A DNA stretch of 64,000 nt from WTFY01 sp965203725 (GCA_965203725.1 CBDBDH010000001.1:1-64000); one strand, 5' to 3'. Positions 25,671 through 34,873 are shown, counted from the stretch's first letter. Made by a program: numbers and translations. The notes: a model not told the origin generated them from the letters alone.

Positions 25671-27494
25671 ATGGAATTTACAGCCTCGCCACCCAACAGC
25701 AAGCACGCGGTCCTTCGCGACACCTTCGGCTTCGACTCCTTCCGGCCAGGTCAGGAAAAGGTGATAGACACTTTGCTCGCCGACCGCAATGTGCTCGCAG
25801 TGCTGCCGACCGGTGCCGGTAAATCACTGTGTTACCAGATACCGGCACTTCTACGGGACGGGCTGGCGATAGTGGTGTCGCCGTTGGTCGCCCTGATGCA
25901 TGACCAGGTGAGTTCGCTCAAGCTTGCCGGGGTGGCCGCTGACACGATCAACTCAGCGAATGACCGTGCGACCAATATCGAAATATGGCAACGCGCGCTG
26001 GCCGGCTCTTTGAAGCTGCTTTACCTTTCGCCCGAGAGACTGATGACTGAAACCCTGCTCTCTGCACTACAGCAGCAGAAGCTGTCGCTGATCGTAGTGG
26101 ACGAAGCACACTGCATTTCCCAGTGGGGCCCTGCTTTCCGCCCGGAATATGCCGACCTCGCGCATTTGCATGAACTTTTTCCAAAGACGCCAATCGCTGC
26201 GCTGACGGCAACAGCGGATGAGATCACCCGAACCGACATAGTGGCGCAGCTTTTCGCCGGAAATGCCGAAACCTACGTGCAGGGCTTCGACCGGCCGAAC
26301 ATCAGGCTGTCGGTCACTGCCAAAGAAGGAGGCAGCCGCCAGCTGCTTGACTTTCTGATGCGCCATGAAGGGGCCAGCGGCATTGTTTATTGCCTTTCAC
26401 GCAAGAAGACGGAAGCGACGACGACCTTGCTGAAAGACCGCGGGATCCGTGCCCTCACTTATCATGCCGGCATGGACAAGGGGCAGCGCGATGCCAACCA
26501 GAATGCCTTCATGACCGAGCCCGGGACCATCATGGTGGCCACCATCGCCTTCGGCATGGGTATCGACAAGTCCGATATCCGCTTTGTCTTCCACGCCGAC
26601 ATGCCGGCGTCCATCGAGGCCTATTACCAGGAGCTCGGCCGTGCTGGCCGCGATGGTGCACCCGCCGAGGCGCACATGCTGTTTGGCCTGGACGACATCC
26701 GCATGCGCCGTACCTTCATAGATGCGGAAGACACTGATGCAGACCGCAAACGACGCGAGCATCAACGGCTCGACGCACTGGTCGGCTATTGCGAGGCTCC
26801 GACGTGCAGACGGCGCACGCTGCTCAAGTATTTCGGCGAAACGACCGATGCATGCGGAAACTGTGACGTTTGCATCAACCCGGTCGAGCTTACCGATGGC
26901 ACCGAGTTCGCCCAAATGGCCCTGTCCGCCGTTTATCGTACCGGACAGCGCTTTGGTGCCGCACACATTGTCGACGTACTGCGGGGCACCGAGACCGACA
27001 AGATCGCGAATGCCGGTCACCACCTGCTTCCGACATTCGGAGTCGGCGCTGCAATCAAAAAGCAGGAGTGGCGTGCACTGTTGCGTCAGCTTGTCAGCAC
27101 GGGCTTTCTGGCACAAGACATCGCAGCCTATGGAGGTCTGAAAATCACGGAAACCGGCCGCATCCTGCTGCGCGGGCAATCCACCTTCGAATACCGGAAA
27201 CCGGCGCAGGCACCACGTCCCCGCAAGGCCCGGGGCACGACTGAAACCTCACTGCAAGCACCTCTGAGCGGCACCGCTCAGGCGCTGCTTGACCGGCTCA
27301 AAGTGTTGCGCCTGCAACTGGCGAAAGAGCGGGGTGTGCCCGCCTACGTGATTTTCCCTGACCGCTCGCTTGAGGAAATGGCACGGCGCCGGCCAGCGAC
27401 GCGCGACGCATTTGCCGAGATCAATGGCGTGGGTGCGGTCAAGCTGCGTGAATTCGCCGATCGGTTTTTGGCCGAGATTGCAGACACAGCATGA
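25671..27494 (+). CDS. recQ: ATP-dependent DNA helicase RecQ
   Basis: 3'-5' DNA helicase for recombination repair, 607 residues. Superfamily 2 motifs: Q-like FGFDSFRPGQEKVID, Walker A LPTGAGKSLCYQIP (about residue 45), DEAH box VVDEAHCISQWGPAFRPEY, motif III ALTATAD, motif VI YYQELGRAGRDG. The zinc-binding C(EAPT)C...CGNCDVC set near residues 372-400, the winged-helix RQC and a C-terminal HRDC domain (about 540-605) are all present. The QWGPAFRPEY variant (gammaproteobacterial enzymes usually have QWGHDFRPEY) recalls alphaproteobacterial RecQ, hinting at transfer; this is an impression, not a computed result. Confidence 0.95.
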   Translation: MEFTASPPNSKHAVLRDTFGFDSFRPGQEKVIDTLLADRNVLAVLPTGAGKSLCYQIPALLRDGLAIVVSPLVALMHDQVSSLKLAGVAADTINSANDRATNIEIWQRALAGSLKLLYLSPERLMTETLLSALQQQKLSLIVVDEAHCISQWGPAFRPEYADLAHLHELFPKTPIAALTATADEITRTDIVAQLFAGNAETYVQGFDRPNIRLSVTAKEGGSRQLLDFLMRHEGASGIVYCLSRKKTEATTTLLKDRGIRALTYHAGMDKGQRDANQNAFMTEPGTIMVATIAFGMGIDKSDIRFVFHADMPASIEAYYQELGRAGRDGAPAEAHMLFGLDDIRMRRTFIDAEDTDADRKRREHQRLDALVGYCEAPTCRRRTLLKYFGETTDACGNCDVCINPVELTDGTEFAQMALSAVYRTGQRFGAAHIVDVLRGTETDKIANAGHHLLPTFGVGAAIKKQEWRALLRQLVSTGFLAQDIAAYGGLKITETGRILLRGQSTFEYRKPAQAPRPRKARGTTETSLQAPLSGTAQALLDRLKVLRLQLAKERGVPAYVIFPDRSLEEMARRRPATRDAFAEINGVGAVKLREFADRFLAEIADTA

Positions 27495-27617
27495 ATCCCA
27501 TCACGTAGGGTACTGGCACCAGATGGTGACCTGATGATTGCCAGAAGGGGAAGCCCCGTTAACGATGCGGGTCTCCGTTATGACAGGCAATGAGTAGGCT
27601 GGGGTCAGCCGGGCAGT

Positions 27618-28997
27618 TCAGCCGTTCGCGACCGCCAGCATCTCGGCCTGCCGGGTGAATTTCTCGCGTGGCTTGCCCCTGGGTTCTCCGGCGGCAACCT
27701 CGGCGGCATCAATTTTTTCCCACTGGGTGAAGTTCACATGGCGCACGCCGTTGCGGTCCAGGATCTGATACAGGGCCTCGCGGCCCGGCCGGTCCGCATC
27801 GAGTTGGCCGACATCTTCCAGCAAGGCCTCAACCGACTCCACCGCACAGGCACGGTTGGTGCCGATAATCCCTGAAGGCCCACGCTTGATCCAGCCTGCC
27901 GTGTACAGCCCGGGCACGACCGCACCGCCCTGTTCCGAGGTGATGCGTCCCGCTTCATTGGGAATGGTGCCCCAACGCTCATAAAAGGGAACCCCGGGAA
28001 TGGCCACCCCGTTGTACCCGATGCTGCGAAACAGGATCCCGCACGCAATCTCCGTGGTCTGCCCCGTGCCTCGCGCTGACTGTCCAAAGGGCTCTCCGGA
28101 CAGTTCATTGCTCTCGAATATGACCTTCTCCAGCCGTTCCCCACCTTCCAGGCGCAGCGGGCTCTTTAAAAATGTCGCGATGCAGATTCGCGGTTTGCCG
28201 GTATCCTCGGAAACTGCGAACTGATGGAAAATCTCGACATTCTTCTTGTTTCCCCGACCTGCCTTGGAGTTGATTTCCTCCTCGCTCGCCGGGTTCAGTT
28301 CCAGTTCCCCGGGATCGATATAAGGACGGCAATTTTCAATCTCCAGGAATTCCTTGAGTTCCTTGGAGGCAAACTTTGCCTGTGCCGGCCCTCGCCGGCC
28401 CACCACGTAAATCGTTCGCACCCGGCTCTTTGCAAGTGCATCCAGCGCATGCTGCGCGATATCGGTATGTTTCAGTTCATCGACCGACTTGGCGAGTATC
28501 CTGGCCACATCGGCTGCAACATTCCCCTGCCCGATCACAACGGCGGTCTCGTGGGACAGGTCGAAGCTCCGCTCCCGGTAATCGGGATGTCCGTTGTACC
28601 AGCCGACAAATTCCGTGGCGGTATGGCTTCCTGCCAGGTCTTCTCCGGGTATGCCGAGCCGGCGGTCCGTTTCCGCGCCACAGGTGTACATCACCGCATG
28701 GTGCGTCTGCTGCAGCTCCTCCGCCTTGATATCGGCTCCGACCGTGACATTGCCGACAAAGTTGAACTCGGGGTTCTGGGCAATCTTCTGGTAGACTCCG
28801 ATGGCCTGCTTGAGCTTGGGATGGTCGGGGGCAACGCCGTTGCGCACTAGGCCATAGGGAGCGGGAAGCCTCTCAATCAGGTCGATCTCTACATTCAGAC
28901 CGGACTTGATCAGTGCCTCGGTGGCATAAAACCCGCTCGGACCACTCCCGACGATGGCCACGCGAAGCGGACTCGATTCACTGCCCAGACTGCTCAT
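27618..28997 (-). CDS. fprA: Ferredoxin--NADP reductase, adrenodoxin-reductase/FprA type
   Basis: 459-residue FAD and NADPH enzyme transferring electrons between NADPH and ferredoxin. FAD motif VAIVGSGPSGFYATEAL at residues 13-29, APYGLVRNGVAPDHPKLK, NADP motif AVVIGQGNVAADVAR near residue 160, and the C-terminal GLYTAGWIKRGPSGIIGTN typical of the FprA/adrenodoxin reductase family. It lies downstream of fdxA (97-base gap containing a possible tiny ORF) and the fhc genes in the same direction. This suggests it serves the adjacent ferredoxin, perhaps linked to the Fhc complex. Confidence 0.92.
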   Translation of the reverse strand: MSSLGSESSPLRVAIVGSGPSGFYATEALIKSGLNVEIDLIERLPAPYGLVRNGVAPDHPKLKQAIGVYQKIAQNPEFNFVGNVTVGADIKAEELQQTHHAVMYTCGAETDRRLGIPGEDLAGSHTATEFVGWYNGHPDYRERSFDLSHETAVVIGQGNVAADVARILAKSVDELKHTDIAQHALDALAKSRVRTIYVVGRRGPAQAKFASKELKEFLEIENCRPYIDPGELELNPASEEEINSKAGRGNKKNVEIFHQFAVSEDTGKPRICIATFLKSPLRLEGGERLEKVIFESNELSGEPFGQSARGTGQTTEIACGILFRSIGYNGVAIPGVPFYERWGTIPNEAGRITSEQGGAVVPGLYTAGWIKRGPSGIIGTNRACAVESVEALLEDVGQLDADRPGREALYQILDRNGVRHVNFTQWEKIDAAEVAAGEPRGKPREKFTRQAEMLAVANG

Positions 28998-29076
28998 GGG
29001 ATTTTTCCAGGCTGAATATCAATTTGGCTGCGGCCTTGTACAACAAGAACGCGCAGAGCAGGACTGCCAGGATCAT
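28978..29076 (-). CDS. Possible 32-residue membrane peptide between fdxA and fprA
   Basis: On the minus strand an ATG at 29076 opens a 32-codon frame ending TGA at 28978. It begins MILAVLLCAFLLYKAAAKLI, a single hydrophobic segment followed by a charged tail (LEKSHEQSGQ). It overlaps the fprA start by 20 bases and lies in the same frame as fdxA just after its TAG. No convincing ribosome site precedes it. It could be a real small membrane anchor for the reductase/ferredoxin pair or chance; homologues would be needed to decide. Confidence 0.3.
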   Translation of the reverse strand: MILAVLLCAFLLYKAAAKLIFSLEKSHEQSGQ

Positions 29077-29094
29077 GGCCGGGCGTATCAGGAC

Positions 29095-29400
29095 CTAGAA
29101 CCCCAGGTCTGCCTTGCGTTCCTCGGCTTCAGGCAAGGGTTCCATCGGTTCTTCAATTAACGGCAGGTCCGGTGCTTTCTCGGCATTGATCTCGATCCAC
29201 TGCTCCTGTCCGTCAGGCAGGTCATCTTCCTCAAAGATTGCCTCCACAGGGCACTCAGGGATGCAGGCACTGCAATCGATGCAGACGTCCGGATCGATAT
29301 AAAGCATCTCATCATCATAATGAAAGCAGGCCACCGGGCACACGGCAACGCAGTCCGTGAACCGGCATCCTTTACAATTTTCTGTTACGACTGTAGTCAT
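29095..29400 (-). CDS. fdxA: 7Fe ferredoxin (FdxA type)
   Basis: 101-residue ferredoxin. Cysteines at 9, 12, 17, 21 and 40, 43, 46, 50 follow the [3Fe-4S][4Fe-4S] FdxA pattern (CKGCRFTDCVAVCPVACF, then CIDCSACIPECPVEAI). The C-terminal tail is longer and acidic (EEPMEPLPEAEERKADLGF). It acts as a low-potential electron carrier in the cytoplasm. It lies 73 bases after fhcC and just before fprA in one direction, so fhc-fdxA-fprA may form one transcript. Archaeal formylmethanofuran dehydrogenases use ferredoxin-type proteins as partners. Confidence 0.93.
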   Translation of the reverse strand: MTTVVTENCKGCRFTDCVAVCPVACFHYDDEMLYIDPDVCIDCSACIPECPVEAIFEEDDLPDGQEQWIEINAEKAPDLPLIEEPMEPLPEAEERKADLGF

Positions 29401-29473
29401 GAAATCATCTCCTCTACTGCAAACTGTACCAGACTATGCAAACGAAGGGGCTGCGATGATCATAAACTGGTCC

Positions 29474-30295
29474 TCACTGGCCTGAAAAAAGCAGTATTTC
29501 TCCCCGATTGAGCTCCACCGCATCACCACTGTAGCGGTCATACTTTCCGTTGATATGCCTGTCCGTGATCTTTTCTTCAAATCCATGCTCCTGCAACCTG
29601 ATCAGATAGAGGCGCAGGAACAATGGCTGATATCTGCACGAATACTCGAAACTGGGCAATATCGGAGACTCTCCGAAACAGGCGACGGTGCCGCGCACCA
29701 TGCCCGCACCCGTGCGCACGCCCGTGCTGCCCATCACGACAATGGTGCCTGCGCGCATGCTTACCGCGGTAAAATCTCCGGCATCCCCGCCGATCGCGAT
29801 GAATCCACGGCGCATGGAGTTACCGACTTCATTCTTGACATTGCCGTGGATGAAGATTTCACCACCCGTAATGCCCGTCGACTGTCCCCGGAAGGCGCTG
29901 CCGACCATGTGACCGGCATCGCCAAGCACTGTAATTCTCCCCCCTGACATCTCCGGACCCACCCAGTCCGTGGCATCCCCCTTGACCAGGATTTCACCGC
30001 CGGACATCCCGATGCCCACATGCATGCCGACATTTCCCTCAATAATCACACGACCTTCGGACATGCCGGCGCCGATCATTTTCACCCTGGAAAGATCGCC
30101 TTCGATGTGAATATCCGGAGTTCCCTTTCCCGTGACCTTGAAAAAATCACCCACCTTGGCCTTGACGTTTCCATGCATCACCTGCAGGTGCTCGATTCCC
30201 AGCTCCGACAGCCCCGCAATCAAAGCGGGACTCAGCGTCTCCGCCTCTAGCGGGACCTGCGGCTCCGTGTGCATATGTAACAATGTAGCGCTCAT
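29474..30295 (-). CDS. fhcC: Formyltransferase/hydrolase complex subunit C
   Basis: 273-residue subunit C of the Fhc complex (homologue of archaeal FwdC/FmdC). The centre is a glutamate-synthase-alpha-like beta-helix built of repeats GxMSGGxIxVxGDA (for example GMSEGRVIIEGNVGMHVG, MSGGEILVKGDATDWVG, MSGGRITVLGDAGHMVG). The C-terminal FEYSCRYQPLFLRLYLIRLQ is typical of the bacterial subunit. It is structural, supporting subunits A and D. It follows fhcD after 37 bases and is the last fhc gene of the fhcB-A-D-C order. Confidence 0.94.
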   Translation of the reverse strand: MSATLLHMHTEPQVPLEAETLSPALIAGLSELGIEHLQVMHGNVKAKVGDFFKVTGKGTPDIHIEGDLSRVKMIGAGMSEGRVIIEGNVGMHVGIGMSGGEILVKGDATDWVGPEMSGGRITVLGDAGHMVGSAFRGQSTGITGGEIFIHGNVKNEVGNSMRRGFIAIGGDAGDFTAVSMRAGTIVVMGSTGVRTGAGMVRGTVACFGESPILPSFEYSCRYQPLFLRLYLIRLQEHGFEEKITDRHINGKYDRYSGDAVELNRGEILLFSGQ

Positions 30296-30332
30296 GCTAA
30301 ATTACTTGTAATTTTACTTATAAGAAATTGTT

Positions 30333-31229
30333 CTAATTAAGAATATCATGAAGGTGAAACTTGTATTTCCCAAGTTCTCCACCGTAATTTCCTGCCGTGA
30401 TGATCAAGGTTCCCCTAGCCGCTGCCGCATGGATGCCACGGCGCATGGCCTGCTTGACAACCTCCTCGTTCAAGCCGTCCACGACGATCTCGTACCCGGC
30501 CGCCACGTTTTCCGGGAGCGTTTCCTGACCTGAAATCGAACGCAAGGTGGGACAGTACCTGTCATTGGTCGAGGCGATCATGGACTTGTAGCGCGAACCG
30601 ATCTTGCTGCCCGACCCCACGACTCCCTGGGGAAACGGCAGGAATACCCCGGCCACCTCACGCATGGCATTGCTGGCCGCGGTCGCCGCACGCAGTGCAA
30701 TCCGCTGGCTAGTCCCCAGAATGATCAGGTTTCCGCCACCCACGGCGGGTTGGATGCCAAAGGACTCCTCGACGATAAACTCACCTTCCATGACCGGGAT
30801 TCTCCACAGCCGGCGGCCATCGATGAGTTTGCTGATCTGGTATCCGTCTCCAAAAAAGCGCAGCTTCCCGCCTACGGAAACCGTCTTCTCGGATTCCAGC
30901 CCGTTGTATGCAGCCGTGGTGGGACAGGTCATGACACACTGGCCGATCCGGTCAATCAGCTGGCCTGCAATCGCCTTGCTGCTCATGGTGAACAGCAGTA
31001 CGCTGACGCCCGGACGCCGGTCCGGAGTGGCCTCCGGGGGAACTTCACACTCGACTGCCGCCTCAAGCTTGCAGCGGATTACCGAGGTTGCAAACCCGGT
31101 CATGGATGCCGCTGCGGCACGTGCCCACTGCTTGGTATCTGCAGTGATGACGACACGCGCACCCCACATCCCGAAAGCCTCCGCAAAGGTATCCGTGATT
31201 TCCGCTTTCTTGATGCGCATGACTTTCAT
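30333..31229 (-). CDS. fhcD: Formylmethanofuran--H4MPT formyltransferase subunit
   Basis: 298-residue Ftr/FhcD that moves the formyl group from formyl-H4MPT to methanofuran. Family stretches: EITDTFAEAFGMWGARVVIT, VMTCPTTAAYNGL, GKLRFFGDGYQISKLIDGRR, RIPVMEGEFIVEESFG and TNDRYCPTLRS. The ATG at 31229 overlaps the fhcA stop (ATGA); MRIKKAEIT three codons later is an alternative start. It works with FhcA, which then releases formate. Confidence 0.95.
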   Translation of the reverse strand: MKVMRIKKAEITDTFAEAFGMWGARVVITADTKQWARAAAASMTGFATSVIRCKLEAAVECEVPPEATPDRRPGVSVLLFTMSSKAIAGQLIDRIGQCVMTCPTTAAYNGLESEKTVSVGGKLRFFGDGYQISKLIDGRRLWRIPVMEGEFIVEESFGIQPAVGGGNLIILGTSQRIALRAATAASNAMREVAGVFLPFPQGVVGSGSKIGSRYKSMIASTNDRYCPTLRSISGQETLPENVAAGYEIVVDGLNEEVVKQAMRRGIHAAAARGTLIITAGNYGGELGKYKFHLHDILN

Positions 31230-32872
31230 GATTTCGGATGGGTCGGAACCTCCTCGTGGAGATGGAGATAATCTTCGCTGATTGCATAGTTGCTGAACCT
31301 GACCGAGTAGTAATCTTCAAAGAAAGGTTCGATTTCATCTGCAATGTCTTCGTTGTATCCCGGCTTGGAATGCAGAATTTTCCCCTTGTGGTCAGTCGCA
31401 AATTCGTGGTCCTTGATGACCGTGGTGCCGTCTTTGATCACATAGCGGGGAGCATTGAACATCTGCTCCCGATCCTCTTCTTCCGTATAGATCGTGATAT
31501 CCGCATCAGCGCCTACACCCAGATGGCCCTTGTTTTTCAGACCCAGGGCCCTCGCCGGACCCGCCCTGGTAATGATCGCTATCTCGTTCAGCGTATACTC
31601 GCGATCAAGTTCCGGAAGTACCGTCCGATTAACCGCCTTCTGGTTTATCTGCTGCAACGCCTCTTTCCTGTAGGCACTGTCCATCAGCAGCTTGATCAAT
31701 TTGGGGTAGTTCATGAAGGAGCCGCCGTTGGGGTGGTCGGTAGACAGCAGCACGCGCCACGGGTCTTTCGACAGCAGAAACAGTTCCAGGCCCATGGCCC
31801 ACTGCAAGGTGTGGGTGTAGATGCTCTCCTGGTAACTGAAAGGAAGGATGCCGCAGCCGCTTTCACACTCCGTATCCGCGTTCACCCACTTGTCAACCTT
31901 GACGTTGCGCAGCATCCAGGCAAGAGGAGCGTCTGCTGTCATTGCCGCAGCCTTGCCGAACATGACCTGGCCCACGTCCGCCGTGATATTTTCATGGTCG
32001 TTGATGTAATTAATGATTTCCTGGGCACCGGATATCGGATTCTTGTTCAACTCCCCGCCGAAACTGTGAAACTGGATGTGGGCCATATGCGCACGTCGGC
32101 CCTGTGCTGCCTTCATGGTATCCAGGGTCGTGCTGATATTGCCGCTGTGTCCCAGGTTGTTGCAATGTATATGGGGCGGATGAGGCAACCCCAGTTCATG
32201 TGCAGCTTCGATGAAACTTTCCGTCACGAACGACGGCGTGATGTCGTAATGATCGATCTGCTCGTTTACATCGGTGATGTTGGCGTTCTTCCGGCCTTTC
32301 CAGAGTTCATCGCTGCCCGTGTTCACCAGCTTGACCGTGTAGGCATGCACTGAATTCACCCACCACGCAATGGCTTCCTTGAATTCCTTTTTCCGCCCTT
32401 CTTTCAGCAGTTTGTACAGGAATGCGTTATTGCCCAGCAGCACGTAGAAGCCCTTGTCGACCACCGGGGTGTCGTCGAGCTCTTCGAGCACATGCCGTGC
32501 GGTGATGGGGGGGACCGCCGCTTCCATTGCGGTGGTATAGCCCATGGTGGCATAGCGATAGCCTGTGGCAAAGGTCGAGGGCACGAGACCGCCGGTCCCG
32601 GAACGGGTCACCGCGGTTTTCGGGTGAACATCCAGGCGATGGTCTTCCGGCATCAGCTTGCGTGCGAGGTTGACCTTGGGTCCAGCGATATGGCAGTGGA
32701 TGTCGATGGCACCGGGCATCACGACCATGCCGCGCGCATCGATCCTGGAAGCAGATTTTGAGACGGATTCCACGATCTTGCCATCTCTCACGCACAGGTC
32801 CTGGATGTTTCCATCCACGTTGTTGGCAGGATCGTATACACGACCGTTTGCGATTTTTAATTCAGATGGCAT
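31226..32872 (-). CDS. fhcA: Formyltransferase/hydrolase complex subunit A (formyl-methanofuran hydrolase)
   Basis: 548-residue amidohydrolase-superfamily subunit that hydrolyses formyl-methanofuran to formate. The metal site is intact: HxH in AIDIHCHIAG near residue 58, histidines in LPHPPHIHCNNLGH and RRAHMAHIQFHSFGG, and the Asp in LLSTDHPNGGSF. This is the FwdA/FhcA family, whose dinuclear zinc centre is known. It ends with a 4-base overlap with fhcD and starts 64 bases after fhcB. Length is normal. Confidence 0.95.
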   Translation of the reverse strand: MPSELKIANGRVYDPANNVDGNIQDLCVRDGKIVESVSKSASRIDARGMVVMPGAIDIHCHIAGPKVNLARKLMPEDHRLDVHPKTAVTRSGTGGLVPSTFATGYRYATMGYTTAMEAAVPPITARHVLEELDDTPVVDKGFYVLLGNNAFLYKLLKEGRKKEFKEAIAWWVNSVHAYTVKLVNTGSDELWKGRKNANITDVNEQIDHYDITPSFVTESFIEAAHELGLPHPPHIHCNNLGHSGNISTTLDTMKAAQGRRAHMAHIQFHSFGGELNKNPISGAQEIINYINDHENITADVGQVMFGKAAAMTADAPLAWMLRNVKVDKWVNADTECESGCGILPFSYQESIYTHTLQWAMGLELFLLSKDPWRVLLSTDHPNGGSFMNYPKLIKLLMDSAYRKEALQQINQKAVNRTVLPELDREYTLNEIAIITRAGPARALGLKNKGHLGVGADADITIYTEEEDREQMFNAPRYVIKDGTTVIKDHEFATDHKGKILHSKPGYNEDIADEIEPFFEDYYSVRFSNYAISEDYLHLHEEVPTHPKS

Positions 32873-32936
32873 GTTCCGATTATCCTTTGAACAAAACTAT
32901 TGCGATCCGGCAAGACGGCTGTTGGCAGATGTTTCG

Positions 32937-34298
32937 TTAAGCTGCAACCCTGGCCTTGCTGCCTGAAAGCATTTTTTTCACGCGCTTGCATATTCCCTCC
33001 AGGACTTCCTGGTCCGTCGGGAAGGGTGAATCAAATGCAGGGCGCAGGGAGATTGGAACATCGTCCATCCGGTACACCGTTCCGCCGGTATTGATCCCGT
33101 AGGTCGCCACCGCAAAGCGCACCCTGGAAAGCCGTGTGGTATGGGTCTCCTTCACGTCCATGGAAATGACCGGTATTTTTTCCAGGTGCTCGATGGCTTT
33201 CCTGGGAAAATTGGAGGCCGGGTCCGAGGCAACAATCATCGCAGCGTCGGCCTCGCCCCTGGCGAGCACATCGCTGGTCGTGAATTCGCCCGGATTGAAC
33301 CTCGGGTATCCGCGGTTGAAATTGACGCCGAAGGGATATCCCGTCTGCCAGGAAACGACATTGTCCGCACCGGTTACGTTGCCATGACCTCGCACGGGTT
33401 TGGCCACGAAGTGGGTAAATTCATTGAGGTCGGACGCCAGGGAATAGACGGCACCGGAATTGAAATGCCGGCCGCGGGTCATGGTCAGGCCCATACCCAT
33501 GAACAGCACCCCAAACTGGCAGCTCTTCATGCGGTGCACCAGGTCATCCAGCGTTTCCCGGGGCACACCGGTCTGTGCTTCGATGTCCTCACTGATCTTC
33601 TTGCCCTTGACAAGGGCACGCAACGCCCACAGCAGTTCAAAGTCCTTGCCGGGTTTGACCCGTACAAAGATATCCGCCACAGGAGTACTGGGTGTTTTGC
33701 GCACATCGATCAGAACTACGGTGCGATCCTTTTTGCCATTCGGAATGAACATGCCTTTCGGAGTCACGGCATAACGCGTGAAGTGACGGGGGTGGGATTC
33801 CGCCGGGTTACCGCCCCAGTAAATCACCAGGTCGGCGCGGTTTTTGATTTCACCCAAAGTGGCCGTGCTTTCACCCACGCCCTGAAAAGCCATGCCTGAC
33901 GGACCGTGGCACACCGAGGTTGTAGTATCGATATTGCCATTGATGGTGTCCATGATATCGACCGCCACGCGCTGGGCTTCACACGGACAGTCGCTGAGCC
34001 CGTAGGTGATGGGAAACTTTGCATCCACCAGGATCCGGGCAGCCTCATCCAGGCCCTCATCCAAACTGGCTTCCTTGCCATCAATCAGCACTACCGGGCG
34101 CTCTTCCAGCGTGTGCTCGTAAAACCAGGCCCGTCCAAGCACACATGCCTTCTTGGCCTTGGTGATCCGGTGCGCGTCGAGGTCGACGGTAAGCTCCATG
34201 TCATCACAGACACAACCGCAAAACGTACAGGTCGCATCTTTTACAATCCTGATATTCTTGCTTTCCTTGGGTTTGGCTTTAGCAGCTTCTTCTGGCAT
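32937..34298 (-). CDS. fhcB: Formyltransferase/hydrolase complex subunit B (FwdB-like, metal-binding cysteines retained)
   Basis: 453-residue homologue of the archaeal tungsten/molybdenum subunit FwdB/FmdB. Visible are C24, C27, C31 and C52 (C-x2-C-x3-C-x20-C), the [4Fe-4S] pattern of bis-MGD oxidoreductases, and C130 in TTTSVCHGPSG, the position of the metal-ligand cysteine in FwdB. Also present are VIYWGGNPAESHPRHFTRYA and MIVASDPASNFPRK, typical cofactor-cleft stretches. The Methylorubrum Fhc complex is described as lacking W/Mo and redox activity, so intact ligands here are noteworthy. It is preceded by a FwdD-like gene and followed by fhcA, D, C. Confidence 0.92.
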   Translation of the reverse strand: MPEEAAKAKPKESKNIRIVKDATCTFCGCVCDDMELTVDLDAHRITKAKKACVLGRAWFYEHTLEERPVVLIDGKEASLDEGLDEAARILVDAKFPITYGLSDCPCEAQRVAVDIMDTINGNIDTTTSVCHGPSGMAFQGVGESTATLGEIKNRADLVIYWGGNPAESHPRHFTRYAVTPKGMFIPNGKKDRTVVLIDVRKTPSTPVADIFVRVKPGKDFELLWALRALVKGKKISEDIEAQTGVPRETLDDLVHRMKSCQFGVLFMGMGLTMTRGRHFNSGAVYSLASDLNEFTHFVAKPVRGHGNVTGADNVVSWQTGYPFGVNFNRGYPRFNPGEFTTSDVLARGEADAAMIVASDPASNFPRKAIEHLEKIPVISMDVKETHTTRLSRVRFAVATYGINTGGTVYRMDDVPISLRPAFDSPFPTDQEVLEGICKRVKKMLSGSKARVAA

Positions 34299-34335
34299 AA
34301 GATCTCCTCAACTGACGTAAATCGGTGGCCCCGGA

Positions 34336-34671
34336 TCAGCTTTTCACCTTGGTCACTTCGACTTGCATATGCTTTGACATCGGCATTCCAGAGGCTGCTG
34401 TATCTGATCCCATCAGCTGGCTCGAAGAGGGTCCATAGGGGATAAAAATCATTCCCGAGGGCAGGTCTTCTTCTTTTTTACCTGTACACGTGACGACGGC
34501 CTGTCCCACGTCTGATTTTAGCCGAATCTTGTCGCCGTTACTAAGCTTGAGCCGGCGCATGTCCTGCTCGTTCAGTTCCGCTGTGGTCGTCACAGCCAGA
34601 TACTCATCCTTGAGCTTGCCCTTGTTCAGCGATGTGCCCTGTTTTTGTGAGCGCCCGGGTACTAGTATCAT
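34336..34671 (-). CDS. FwdD/FmdD-like molybdopterin dinucleotide-binding protein
   Basis: About 111 residues, ATG 34671 with a GGAAA ribosome site (a GTG three codons upstream is possible). The sequence MILVPGRSQKQGTSLNKGKL, TTTAELNEQDMRRLKLSNGD and GMIFIPYGPSSSQLMGSDTA is the double-psi-barrel molybdopterin-dinucleotide-binding domain of formylmethanofuran dehydrogenase subunit D. It is first in the fhc operon, 37 bases before fhcB. In archaea FwdD and FwdB together hold the tungstopterin. Whether a pterin is bound here is unknown. Confidence 0.87.
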   Translation of the reverse strand: MILVPGRSQKQGTSLNKGKLKDEYLAVTTTAELNEQDMRRLKLSNGDKIRLKSDVGQAVVTCTGKKEEDLPSGMIFIPYGPSSSQLMGSDTAASGMPMSKHMQVEVTKVKS

Positions 34672-34873
34672 CGTTTCCACTGTGCATGTATCCTCGAATA
34701 CCGAGTGAAGACTGATTCCAGGTGAAGAGAAAATGGAGAAGCAGTTCAGCCTACCGAGCCTGAACCCGCCTGTAGCCCACCAGATCTCAATCCGGTGGTT
34801 GTGTGCTAACTCTGCAACTGTTGACTACCTCCATATTCTACTGCATTTCCCGGCAAGATACCCTCTAAAAGTT

